Under the pieces are notes generated by a model, which worked only from the letters and a program-made list of their open reading frames with translations, was not told where the DNA came from and ran no database searches. The translations under genes and the position numbers were made by a program. This document shows, piece by piece, positions 33,488 through 40,947 of a stretch of DNA of 64,000 nucleotides. Positions within the stretch are counted from its first letter, which is position 1. Each line of letters begins with the position of its first letter. The DNA is from Gordonia polyisoprenivorans NBRC 16320 = JCM 10675 (GTDB taxonomy: Bacteria; Actinomycetota; Actinomycetes; Mycobacteriales; Mycobacteriaceae), in contig NZ_BAEI01000031.1 of NCBI RefSeq assembly GCF_000241325.1, positions 434,001 through 498,000 on the forward strand. The letters run 5' to 3'.

Positions 33488-35919
33488 GCGAGGGCCTCGC
33501 GGCTCCCGCCGCCGTGGCACCCTTGCCCGGCGACGAGTCCGATCCCTGGGCGATCCGCGTCGTCGACGAACTCGGCCGACACGGTTGCGGTCTCGATCTC
33601 GCCGTTCTGGTCGGCCCGCCCGGCAGCGGCCGGTCGCGGGCGTTGGCGACCCTCGCCGATCGCTTACGCGCGGGCGGTGCGCGGGTCGTCGTCGGAATCC
33701 CGCGGGACGCGGAGTGGTCCGACGCCCACGGTCGCCGACCCGTCGTGATCGCCGACGACGTCCATGCCTGGCCGGTCGCGAGCGTCGCCCGATTGCGCTC
33801 GGCACTCGACGACGGCCACGTCGCGGTGCTCGCCGCGACCGAGAACAGGGTGCGCGACACCATGATCACCGGCCTCGTCCAACGGTCCCGCCCCGGCGGC
33901 GGAGTCCGGGTGTGCGCCCCGGTGTCGACCGCGTGGGTACTCGATCGGGCCTTGCTGCGGCGCGTCGACCTCGATCCGACACAGGCCTCCCACATCCGAC
34001 GCGCGTGTGCGGGTGCACCGGGCCTCATCGACGAAATCCTTGTGACGCTGACGTCCGATATGGGTGCAGCACAACATGATTCGCGACCAACGGACGCCGT
34101 CGAGCATGCTGCTCTGCTCGCGCGGACGGCGTACCGGCGTCGTGTGGAGCATCTCGACGACGCCACCCTCGCCGTTCTCGCGATCGCCGACGAGGGCAAC
34201 GGGCTCGACACCTCGATGGTCGCCGAGGTCCTCGACATCGACGAGCAGAGCGCGATCACCGCGATCGACCGAGCGCGGGGCAGCGGTCTGCTCCTGAGCG
34301 CCGACACCCTGGTGTCGGCTGCGCGGGGGCCGCTGGTGGAAACGCTGGGTTCGGGTCGGGTCACGCAGGTGAGGCGTGCGAGTGTGGTGCGCCGCATGGG
34401 AACCGGCTCGATCTCGCCGCGTGATGCGATGGCCGCCGCCGAACTGGGTATTCGCGAGCCCCGGGTGAGTGCGGCGCTGCTCGAGGCGGCCGCCCACGCG
34501 TCGGCGTCGGAGGCGGAGGTGCTCCTGACCGCAGCCGCCGGTGCCGGGGGTGATGCCTTCGAAATCGCGCTGCGCCGAGCGCATGTGGCGCTGGCCGCCG
34601 GTGACGTCCACCGCGCATCGCAAATCGTCGACGAGATCATCGGGGCCGCAACGAGTCCCGCAGCCGAGATCGTGGCCCCGACCATGCTGTCGGCGCGGAT
34701 CGCGCTCGCTGCCGGCCGGCCGTCCCACGCCGCCGACCTCATTCGCTGGCTGGGTCCGGAGTATGCTGCGACGCAACCGATCACGGCGGTCCGCGCGCTG
34801 CTCGACGTTGGCGATCGCGACGCCGCCGCCCGATATCTGACCGACACCGGTGCGGCGCCGACGGCCGTGCGCACAGCACAGCGTGACGTCCTGCGAGCCC
34901 TGTTCGGCGAGCCGATCGGCGGACCGACGCTCGACGGTCTGTTGCGGGCGCTGCCGATGCTTGCCGATCACGACGACATCGCCTGGCCGGCACTGATGCT
35001 TGCCGTGCAGTCCGGAGACATCCTCGCCGCCCGGATGGTGGCCGACGAGGTCTTCGACGCCGACCGCCGTGATCTCGCACTGCAGTGGATCGCGCTGCTT
35101 CTCGATCCACACCCCGCACCCGGCGTGCCGACGCCCGTGCCGGTCGCGCGTACGCCCGCCGATCGGGTGCGTGCGGAGGTCGCCGCGCTCGGGCGGGTTC
35201 CGACTCCCAACGCCGGTCGTGGACAGGCTCTGCGGGCTGCGGCCGCCATCGAGTTCGGGCTCGTCGACGCGCTCACCCTCGGCGAGCTATGGCTATCACT
35301 CGCCGCGGCCGGCGAACAGGTGCGTGTGCGCGGTCAGGTCGCCGCATTCGACGAGATCGTCGCCGGGGTCGGTCTCGCAAGCGGCTGGGCGGTGACGTGG
35401 AACTGGTATGCGGTCCGCGCGTGCGCCGCCGTCGGCGACCGGACGGGTGCCGGGAACCGGCTCGCCCGCCTCGAGACGGCGCTGTCGGCACATCCCGGGG
35501 ACGAGCGCACCGCAACTCTGGTGGCGGCCGCGCGTGTCGTGCACGATCTGGCCTTCGCCGCAACGCCGGTCGACGATCGGCGGGTGGTGCAGGCCCGGGC
35601 CGGACTGGTCGCCATCGGCGCACCGACAGACGCCGCCCGTCTGTGCGCCGACACCGCCGCACCCGACCTGCCGAGCCCGCGTCCGACACGCGCCGAAGTG
35701 TCATCCCCGCAGGTCAGCCCACCATCGGGGCCGTTGACCGAACGTGAGGCGCAGGTGGCCCACGAGCTTCTCGCCGGCTGCACGTATGCCGAGATCGGCG
35801 CCCGGTTGTTCATCTCGGCGAAGACCGTCGAGCACCACGTCGCCCGTATTCGCCGGCGCTTCGGGGGCGGGTCACGGTCGGAGATCCTCGCCGCGTTGCG
35901 CGCAGCCGGTTACCGCTGA
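33484..35919 (+). CDS. LuxR-family regulator with AAA-type ATPase (IniR-like)
   Basis: A large STAND/LAL-type regulator of about 811 residues, close to M. tuberculosis IniR (Rv0339c, about 832). The Walker A GPPGSGRSRA is at ~44-53 and Walker B PVVIADDVHAW at ~85-95. The middle is a long helical, TPR-like or winged region. The C-terminal LuxR HTH covers ~750-811 (LTEREAQVAHELLAG, YAEIGARLFISAKTVEHHV). Start GTG 33484 overlaps the previous stop; GTG 33478 is an alternative. IniR activates iniBAC in mycobacteria. The position here, with an Hsp70-like partner and divergent from iniBAC, supports the same job. Confidence 0.85.
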   Translation: MSEGLAAPAAVAPLPGDESDPWAIRVVDELGRHGCGLDLAVLVGPPGSGRSRALATLADRLRAGGARVVVGIPRDAEWSDAHGRRPVVIADDVHAWPVASVARLRSALDDGHVAVLAATENRVRDTMITGLVQRSRPGGGVRVCAPVSTAWVLDRALLRRVDLDPTQASHIRRACAGAPGLIDEILVTLTSDMGAAQHDSRPTDAVEHAALLARTAYRRRVEHLDDATLAVLAIADEGNGLDTSMVAEVLDIDEQSAITAIDRARGSGLLLSADTLVSAARGPLVETLGSGRVTQVRRASVVRRMGTGSISPRDAMAAAELGIREPRVSAALLEAAAHASASEAEVLLTAAAGAGGDAFEIALRRAHVALAAGDVHRASQIVDEIIGAATSPAAEIVAPTMLSARIALAAGRPSHAADLIRWLGPEYAATQPITAVRALLDVGDRDAAARYLTDTGAAPTAVRTAQRDVLRALFGEPIGGPTLDGLLRALPMLADHDDIAWPALMLAVQSGDILAARMVADEVFDADRRDLALQWIALLLDPHPAPGVPTPVPVARTPADRVRAEVAALGRVPTPNAGRGQALRAAAAIEFGLVDALTLGELWLSLAAAGEQVRVRGQVAAFDEIVAGVGLASGWAVTWNWYAVRACAAVGDRTGAGNRLARLETALSAHPGDERTATLVAAARVVHDLAFAATPVDDRRVVQARAGLVAIGAPTDAARLCADTAAPDLPSPRPTRAEVSSPQVSPPSGPLTEREAQVAHELLAGCTYAEIGARLFISAKTVEHHVARIRRRFGGGSRSEILAALRAAGYR

Positions 35920-35939
35920 ATCTTACTGAACGGTAAGAT
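35920..35939. promoter_or_regulatory. TetR operator candidate, site 1 (tetR promoter)
   Basis: This is a perfect inverted repeat, ATCTTACTGAACGGTAAGAT, with 7-bp arms and a 6-bp spacer, 50 bp before the tetR start. The 16-bp core CTTAC-N6-GTAAG recurs between fabG4 and fadA2 (39363-39378) and, as GTTAC-N6-GTAAC, before fadE5 (48401-48416). Confidence 0.75.
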
Positions 35940-35989
35940 GATCTGATCCCTGCCGCGCGGTGGGGGTGTGGCGAGTGTGAGGAGCCATC

Positions 35990-36598
35990 ATGGTCGGCGG
36001 GACCAAACGACTGCCCCGCGCGGTGCGCGAGCAGCAGATGCTCGACGCCGCGGTCTCGGTGTTCGCCGAGAACGGCTTCCGGGACACGTCCATGGATTCG
36101 ATCGCAGCCCAGGCGAAGATTAGCAAACCGATGCTGTATCTGTACTACGGGTCCAAAGAAGAGCTGTTCAGTGCGTGTATCGCCCGAGAGGGCGGTCGGT
36201 TCATCGACGCGATGTCGGTCGGCTTCGACCCCAAGCTGCGCCAGAGCGAACAGGCCCGCACGGTGGTGCGGGAATTCCTCCGCTATGTCGACGAGAACCG
36301 CGAGTCCTGGCGGGTGCTCTACCGGGTTGCCGTCGGATCGGCGGCCTTCGCCGACACCGTCAGCACCAGCCGTCGACACATCGTCGATATGGTCTCCGAC
36401 CTGATCCGCCGCGGTACCACGGTCGAGGGCGCGCTCGACATCGATTTCGAGCTCACCGCGATCGCGCTCGTCGGGGCCGGTGAGGCTGTTGCCGACCGGA
36501 TGAGCGAAGGCGACGTCGACCTCGAGACCGCCACCGATCTCCTGGTCGGCATCACCTGGCGCGGCCTGAAGGGCGTCGGTATCCACACCCCGTCCTGA
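35990..36598 (+). CDS. TetR-family regulator (Rv0238-like)
   Basis: A 202-residue transcriptional repressor of the TetR family. The N-terminal HTH (~12-58) reads EQQMLDAAVSVFAENGF, DTSMDSIAAQAKISKPMLYLYYGSKEELF. The rest is an all-helical ligand-binding domain. ATG 35990 follows GAGGAGCC. It corresponds to Rv0238, which lies near htdX-fabG4-fadA2-fadE5 in M. tuberculosis. A perfect palindrome sits in its own promoter and similar ones lie before fabG4/fadA2 and fadE5. Autoregulation and control of the fatty-acid genes are therefore likely, with an acyl-CoA-type ligand as a reasonable guess. Confidence 0.88.
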   Translation: MVGGTKRLPRAVREQQMLDAAVSVFAENGFRDTSMDSIAAQAKISKPMLYLYYGSKEELFSACIAREGGRFIDAMSVGFDPKLRQSEQARTVVREFLRYVDENRESWRVLYRVAVGSAAFADTVSTSRRHIVDMVSDLIRRGTTVEGALDIDFELTAIALVGAGEAVADRMSEGDVDLETATDLLVGITWRGLKGVGIHTPS

Positions 36599-36605
36599 CG
36601 CGCGT

Positions 36606-36842
36606 TCACCGGTGCGGCGCCCGGTGCCGACGCAACATCACCGAACCCAGCCACACCAGCACCGCCGCCGCGAGTAGCCCCGGCATCATGTGGACGGCGA
36701 GCACACCGACGAGACTCGGCCCGCCCCAGTCGTTCTGGTAATCGTTGCCGACTGTGAACGGTTCGGCCGCCGCGCGGCCGATGAAGAACACACACACCAT
36801 CACCACGAGCGTCAGACCCCAGATCCGGGCGAGCTTTCTCAT
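36606..36842 (-). CDS. Small two-helix membrane protein, 78 aa
   Basis: A short protein with two membrane helices (ARIWGLTLVVMVCVFFIG at ~5-22 and LLAAAVLVWLGSVML at ~53-70) joined by a loop with NDYQNDWGGPSLVGVLAVHMMPG. I do not recognise a named family, but the composition and codon use look like a real gene. ATG 36842 is preferred. It ends 7 bp from the convergent tetR stop and its start is 153 bp from the htdX stop on the same strand. Confidence 0.65.
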   Translation of the reverse strand: MRKLARIWGLTLVVMVCVFFIGRAAAEPFTVGNDYQNDWGGPSLVGVLAVHMMPGLLAAAVLVWLGSVMLRRHRAPHR

Positions 36843-36941
36843 GCTGCCGACGCTACGACTCGCCGGTGGTGGCGACATCGGGGATGACCCCGAGATCGTC
36901 CCGGACTTCGAGCGGCCTCGTGTCGCGGGCAGCAGCGAAAC

Positions 36942-36977
36942 GCAGAACTCCCGCCCGGCATTGCCGGACGGGAGTTC
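36942..36977 (-). terminator. Hairpin terminator downstream of htdX
   Basis: GAACTCCCGCCCGGCA and TGCCGGACGGGAGTTC can pair over 16 positions with one mismatch and a very short loop. It lies about 20 bp after the htdX stop on the minus strand. No clear T-run follows, as is common for actinobacterial terminators. Confidence 0.65.
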
Positions 36978-36995
36978 GGGGACCTGGCGGTCGCC

Positions 36996-37919
36996 TCAGT
37001 TGGTACGCGTGGTCGCCGTCAGGTGCGGATACCCCTTGCGCCGGTTGAGAATCGAGATGTCGAAACTCCCGGCGCCGTAGGTATTCGGCCCGCTCGCTGC
37101 GCTCCCGGCACCGTCCACCCTATGGGTGTAGACGTTCACCTTGGCCGGCAACAGGATCGGCTTACCCCACCGCACCGTGTAGGTGACGGCGTCGGGCAGT
37201 TGCGCCTCGACGTTGGCGACAGCGGCTGCCGCGCTCCACATTCCGTGCGCGATGGCCTTCGGGAAGCCGAACGCCTTGGCGGTCAGATCGCCCATGTGGA
37301 TCGGGTTGCGATCCCCCGACGCCGCCGCGTACTCGCGGATCTTGGCCAAGTCGACGGTGAGTACCGCATCCGGTGGTGGTGGCGCCTGATCCCGCGGAGC
37401 CGGCCCGCGCGGTTCGTCGGAGAGGCTGGTGCGTTGTTGTTTGAGGAACGTTGCCACCTGCCGGGTCACCAGCTCGGTGCCGACGTTGATCTCCGAGACC
37501 ATGTCGATGAGCATGCCCTTGCGGTGTTCACGCAGGTTCTCGGCGTGATTCACGATGGTCAGCGGCTCGTCGATCCCGATCGGTCGCAGTCGCGTGATGG
37601 TGTTCTCCAGATGCACCGAACCGACTGCGCCGAAAGGGAAGTCGCCGTCGGTCATGATCTTCATGGCCAGCGGGAACTGCAGCACGAACGGGTAGGTGAT
37701 CGGCAGCGTCGGGCCGAACTGCTGACCCGTCGCCCGGGTGTAGGCCAGCAGCCGGTCCGGATCGATGCGGATGTTCTCGAGCCGGTAGCGCCGGTCCGGG
37801 ATGGTCGCGTCGGCGCGGATCCGGGCGGGCTTGCCGATCACCGGGAGCATCGCGGTGACCGCCTTGGAGTAGACGTCGGCGGTGCTCGGCGGCGACGAGA
37901 GGGTGATGGTCTTGCTCAT
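36996..37919 (-). CDS. htdX: (R)-3-hydroxyacyl dehydratase HtdX (MaoC family)
   Basis: A hotdog-fold enzyme of 307 residues that dehydrates 3-hydroxyacyl thioesters (M. tuberculosis HtdX, Rv0241c, about 280 aa). The hydratase motif is ASGDRNPIHMGDLTAKAFGF with catalytic Asp and His, followed by IAHGMWSAA. ATG 37919 shares a base with the fabG4 stop (TGATG; GTG 37922 is an alternative), so the two are an operon. Near the C-terminus, an extra segment of about 13 residues (AGSAASGPNTYGA) interrupts the usual RV-G-S pattern. It is encoded by the same 23-bp sequence found duplicated in the acyltransferase gene, so it is probably an in-frame repeat insertion. Confidence 0.9.
   Translation of the reverse strand: MSKTITLSSPPSTADVYSKAVTAMLPVIGKPARIRADATIPDRRYRLENIRIDPDRLLAYTRATGQQFGPTLPITYPFVLQFPLAMKIMTDGDFPFGAVGSVHLENTITRLRPIGIDEPLTIVNHAENLREHRKGMLIDMVSEINVGTELVTRQVATFLKQQRTSLSDEPRGPAPRDQAPPPPDAVLTVDLAKIREYAAASGDRNPIHMGDLTAKAFGFPKAIAHGMWSAAAAVANVEAQLPDAVTYTVRWGKPILLPAKVNVYTHRVDGAGSAASGPNTYGAGSFDISILNRRKGYPHLTATTRTN
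37087..37109. repeat. 23-bp repeat copy inside htdX
   Basis: GGCCCGCTCGCTGCGCTCC plus CGGC is identical to the cores at about 14446-14468 and 14482-14504. In htdX it encodes part of an extra loop not expected from the family. Confidence 0.8.
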
Positions 37920-39286
37920 CACGCCCCCAGGAATCCCTGGCCGCAGACCCGGACCACGTTGCCGGTGATGGCGTTGGAGGCCGGATTGGCAAAGTAGGCA
38001 ACGGTTTCGGCGACATCGATGGTCTGACCGCCCTGCTGCAGCGAACTCATCAGGCGGCCGGCCTCGCGGGTGGCCAGCGGGATCGCGGCGGTCATCTTGG
38101 TCTCGATGAAACCGGGGGCGACGGCGTTGATCGTGATGCCCTTCTCGGCGAGCAGCGGGGCGTAGGTGTCGACGAGACCGATCACGCCGGCCTTGGAGGC
38201 GCCGTAGTTGGTCTGGCCGCGGTTACCCGCGATACCCGCGATCGACGACACGTCGATCACCGCGCCGCCAGGCTTCAACGCGTCCTTCTCGACGAGGGCG
38301 TTGACCAACTGCTGTGGCGCGATCAGATTGACCGAGATCACCGAATTCCAGCGCGCCGCATCCATGTTGGCGAGCAGCTTGTCGCGGGTGATGCCGGCGT
38401 TGTTGACGATGATGTCGATGCCGCCATGGCGCGCGAGCGCATGCTCGGCGAGCTTCTCGCCGGCGTCGGGTGCGCTGACGTCGAGCGGCAACGAGGTGCC
38501 GCCGACCTTGTTGGCGGTCTCGGCCAGGGCCTCGCCGGCAGCCGGGATGTCGGCGCAGATGACGTGGGCGCCATCGCGGGCCAGCACCTCGGCGATCGTC
38601 GCGCCGATACCGCGGGCGGCACCGGTCACCACTGCCACCTTGCCCTCGAGCGGCTTGTCCCAACTCGCGGGCGCGGTGGCGTCGTCGGCGCCGACGCGGA
38701 TCACCTGGGCGTCGACGAAGGCCGACTTCGCCGACAGCACGAAGCGCAGCGTCGACTCCAGGCCGGTGAGCCCGGTCTTGGCGTCGGGGGAGACGTAGAC
38801 GAGCTGCACGGTCGACCCCTTGAGGAGTTCCTTGCCGAGCGAGCGGGTGAATCCCTCGAGGGCGCGCTGGGCGACATGCTCATCGGGATCGGTGACGAGT
38901 TCGGGGGTGGTGCCGAGCACGACGAAGCGCGCACAGGCCGCCGTCGAGCGCATGACCGGCTGGAAGAACTCGAAGAGCTGCTCGAGCTCGGCGGGGGAGG
39001 CGATCCCGGTGGCGTCGAAGACCAGACCGCCGTACTTGTCGGCGCTGCGACCGGTGGTGGCGTTCTCGATCAGCGTGTAGTCGGGACCCGAGAGCAGCTC
39101 ACGCAGCGGCTCGACGAGACGGCCGGACCCGCCGAGCAGCACCGGTCCCGGCAGCGGCGGCTCGGAGGCCTTGTAGCGCCGCAGAGGTGGCGGGACGGGC
39201 AGTCCGGCCTGCTTGGCGATGAACGCACCCGGCCCGGAGTGCACGAAACTCGAGTACAGGCCTGCGGTCGTGGAGTTGGCAGCCAC
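37919..39286 (-). CDS. fabG4: 3-oxoacyl-thioester reductase FabG4
   Basis: A high-molecular-weight FabG of 455 residues (M. tuberculosis FabG4 454) that reduces 3-oxoacyl chains with NADH. The N-terminal flavodoxin-like domain (~30-200) contains [15 protein letters not shown]. The SDR domain (~205-455) has [37 protein letters not shown] (catalytic S, Y, K; read in parts) and a C-terminal [14 protein letters not shown]. The start is GTG 39286, directly after AGAGGAGATTCAC. A longer frame exists but would cross the promoter shared with divergent fadA2, where a TetR operator candidate lies. Confidence 0.93.
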   Translation of the reverse strand: MAANSTTAGLYSSFVHSGPGAFIAKQAGLPVPPPLRRYKASEPPLPGPVLLGGSGRLVEPLRELLSGPDYTLIENATTGRSADKYGGLVFDATGIASPAELEQLFEFFQPVMRSTAACARFVVLGTTPELVTDPDEHVAQRALEGFTRSLGKELLKGSTVQLVYVSPDAKTGLTGLESTLRFVLSAKSAFVDAQVIRVGADDATAPASWDKPLEGKVAVVTGAARGIGATIAEVLARDGAHVICADIPAAGEALAETANKVGGTSLPLDVSAPDAGEKLAEHALARHGGIDIIVNNAGITRDKLLANMDAARWNSVISVNLIAPQQLVNALVEKDALKPGGAVIDVSSIAGIAGNRGQTNYGASKAGVIGLVDTYAPLLAEKGITINAVAPGFIETKMTAAIPLATREAGRLMSSLQQGGQTIDVAETVAYFANPASNAITGNVVRVCGQGFLGA

Positions 39287-39362
39287 GTGAATCTCCTCTG
39301 AATTGTTCTCACGCTCGGTGTGATCGAGGACGCTGCTGGGTGGAGCGCCGTTCGACATCTAA

Positions 39363-39378
39363 CTTACTCTGGAGTAAG
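39363..39378. promoter_or_regulatory. TetR operator candidate, site 2 (fabG4/fadA2 intergenic)
   Basis: CTTACTCTGGAGTAAG is an inverted repeat with 7-bp arms (CTTACTC/GAGTAAG) in the 132-bp gap between the divergent fabG4 (start 39286) and fadA2 (start 39419). Its geometry (16 bp, TTAC-N6-GTAA) matches sites 1 and 3. Confidence 0.75.
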
Positions 39379-39418
39379 AATACGTTAAAGGTACCAATCG
39401 ACACCTGGGAGATCTCTC

Positions 39419-40714
39419 GTGGCCAACACACCCAAGACCCGCACCGAGCGCCCGGTCGCGATCCTCGGCGGCAACCGCATTCCGTTCGCGCGGCAGGACA
39501 AGGCATATGCCAAGGTCAGCAACCAAGACATGTTCACCGCGGCCCTTGACGGCCTCGTCAGTCGCTACAGCCTCCAGGGTGAACGACTCGGCATGGTGGC
39601 CGGTGGCGCCGTCCTGAAACTGTCGCGTGATTTCAATCTCATCCGCGAATCCGTGCTGGGATCGGCCCTCTCGCCCTACACCCCGGCCTTCGACATCCAG
39701 CAGGCGTGCGGCACCGGCCTGCAGGCGATCACCGCCGTCGCCGACGGCATCGCGCGCGGACGCTACGACGTCGCCGTCGGCGGTGGCGTCGACACCACCT
39801 CCGACGCACCGATCGGCGTCTCCGAGGGCTTCCGTCGCGGCCTGCTCGAGGTGAACCGGGCCCGTAGCACCCAGGACCAGGTCCTCGGACTCCTCAAGGC
39901 ACTGCCCAAGCTCGGCATCGAGATCCCGCGCAACGGCGAGCCCCGCACCGGGATGTCGATGGGTGAGCACGCGGCGATCACCGCCAAGGAGTTCGGCATC
40001 AAGCGTGCCGACCAGGACGCGCTGGCCGCGGCCAGCCATCAGAAGATGGCCGCCGCCTACGACGCCGGCTTCTTCGACGACCTGGTCACCCCGTTCCTCG
40101 GCCTGACCCGTGATCAGAACCTGCGTGGCGACTCCAGCGTCGAGAAGCTCGCCAAGCTCAAGCCGGTCTTCGGGGTGTCGCTGGGCGACGCCACCATGAC
40201 CGCGGGCAATTCGACGCCGCTGACCGACGGTGCGTCGACCGTGCTGCTCGCCAGCGACGAGTGGGCACAGGACAAGGGCATCCCGGTGCTGGCGTACTTC
40301 GTCGACTCCGAGTCCGCGGCGGTCGATTACGTCAACGGCCCCGACGGCCTGCTGATGGCCCCCACCTACGCCGTCCCGCGTCTGCTCGAGCGCAACGGCC
40401 TCACCTTGCAGGACTTCGACTTCTACGAGATCCACGAGGCGTTCGCCTCGGTGGTGCTCGCGACCCTGCAGGCATGGGAGTCCGAGGAGTACTGCAAGGA
40501 GCGGCTGGGCCTGGACAAGGCGCTCGGCGCGATCGACCGCAGCAAGCTCAACGTCAACGGCTCGTCGCTGGCCGCCGGACACCCCTTCGCCGCCACCGGC
40601 GGACGCATCGTCGCCCAGGCGGCCAAGCAGATCAAGGAGAACGGCGGCGGGCGCGCGCTGATCTCGATCTGCGCCGCGGGCGGCCAGGGCGTCACCGCGA
40701 TCATCGAAGGCTGA
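39419..40714 (+). CDS. fadA2: Acetyl-CoA acyltransferase FadA2 (thiolase)
   Basis: A thiolase of 431 residues (M. tuberculosis FadA2, Rv0243, 440). The nucleophilic Cys is in QQACGTGLQAI (~96), the active-site His in EIHEAFASV and in GHPFAATGGR, and the second Cys in CAAGGQG near the end. It performs reversible thiolytic cleavage of 3-oxoacyl-CoA. GTG 39419 follows GGGAGA. It is transcribed away from fabG4-htdX from a shared control region with a TetR operator candidate. Together with FadE5, FabG4 and HtdX it supplies much of a beta-oxidation-like or mycolate-related cycle. Confidence 0.93.
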   Translation: MANTPKTRTERPVAILGGNRIPFARQDKAYAKVSNQDMFTAALDGLVSRYSLQGERLGMVAGGAVLKLSRDFNLIRESVLGSALSPYTPAFDIQQACGTGLQAITAVADGIARGRYDVAVGGGVDTTSDAPIGVSEGFRRGLLEVNRARSTQDQVLGLLKALPKLGIEIPRNGEPRTGMSMGEHAAITAKEFGIKRADQDALAAASHQKMAAAYDAGFFDDLVTPFLGLTRDQNLRGDSSVEKLAKLKPVFGVSLGDATMTAGNSTPLTDGASTVLLASDEWAQDKGIPVLAYFVDSESAAVDYVNGPDGLLMAPTYAVPRLLERNGLTLQDFDFYEIHEAFASVVLATLQAWESEEYCKERLGLDKALGAIDRSKLNVNGSSLAAGHPFAATGGRIVAQAAKQIKENGGGRALISICAAGGQGVTAIIEG

Positions 40715-40760
40715 GTGGGATTCTTCAGCGCGGGATTCCTCCGATGAATGGACACCCCGT

Positions 40761-40894
40761 GTTGTAACGAAGACGAAAGTCCCGTAGATATACGGGGTAG
40801 CTTCGGTTGAGCTGTCAGACCCCCGACCCGACAGCTCAACCGGAGCGCCTCTCACAGAGGGCCTGACCAGCGTGTATTCGCCGGTCAGGCCCTC
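40761..40894 (+). ncRNA. Candidate small RNA or vanW leader: promoter plus two perfect hairpins
   Basis: A promoter-like pair TTGTAA (40761-40766), 17 bp, TAGATA (40784-40789) is followed by two hairpins with perfect 12-bp stems. Hairpin 1 is 40805-40816 with 40830-40841 and a C-rich loop (AGACCCCCGACCC). Hairpin 2 is 40857-40868 with 40883-40894. The unit is between fadA2 (stop 40714) and the VanW gene (start 40948). It could be a ~100-nt RNA, a regulated 5' leader of the VanW gene, or tandem terminators of fadA2. It recalls the actinobacterial 6C RNA layout, but only one loop is C-rich and the run is five C, so I do not call it 6C. Confidence 0.45.
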
Positions 40895-40947
40895 GATTGC
40901 GTTGTGGGGAGAAGCCGCCCGGGTCGCATTGGCCGGATTTGTTCGGT

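Noticed and set aside
36942..36977. TetR operator because of its perfect symmetry
   Set aside because: It follows the htdX stop, has long GC stems with a tiny loop and lacks the TTAC-N6-GTAA core. A terminator fits better.
40805..40894. 6C small RNA
   Set aside because: Only the first loop is C-rich, with a run of five C, and the second loop has no C-run, so the defining feature is missing.
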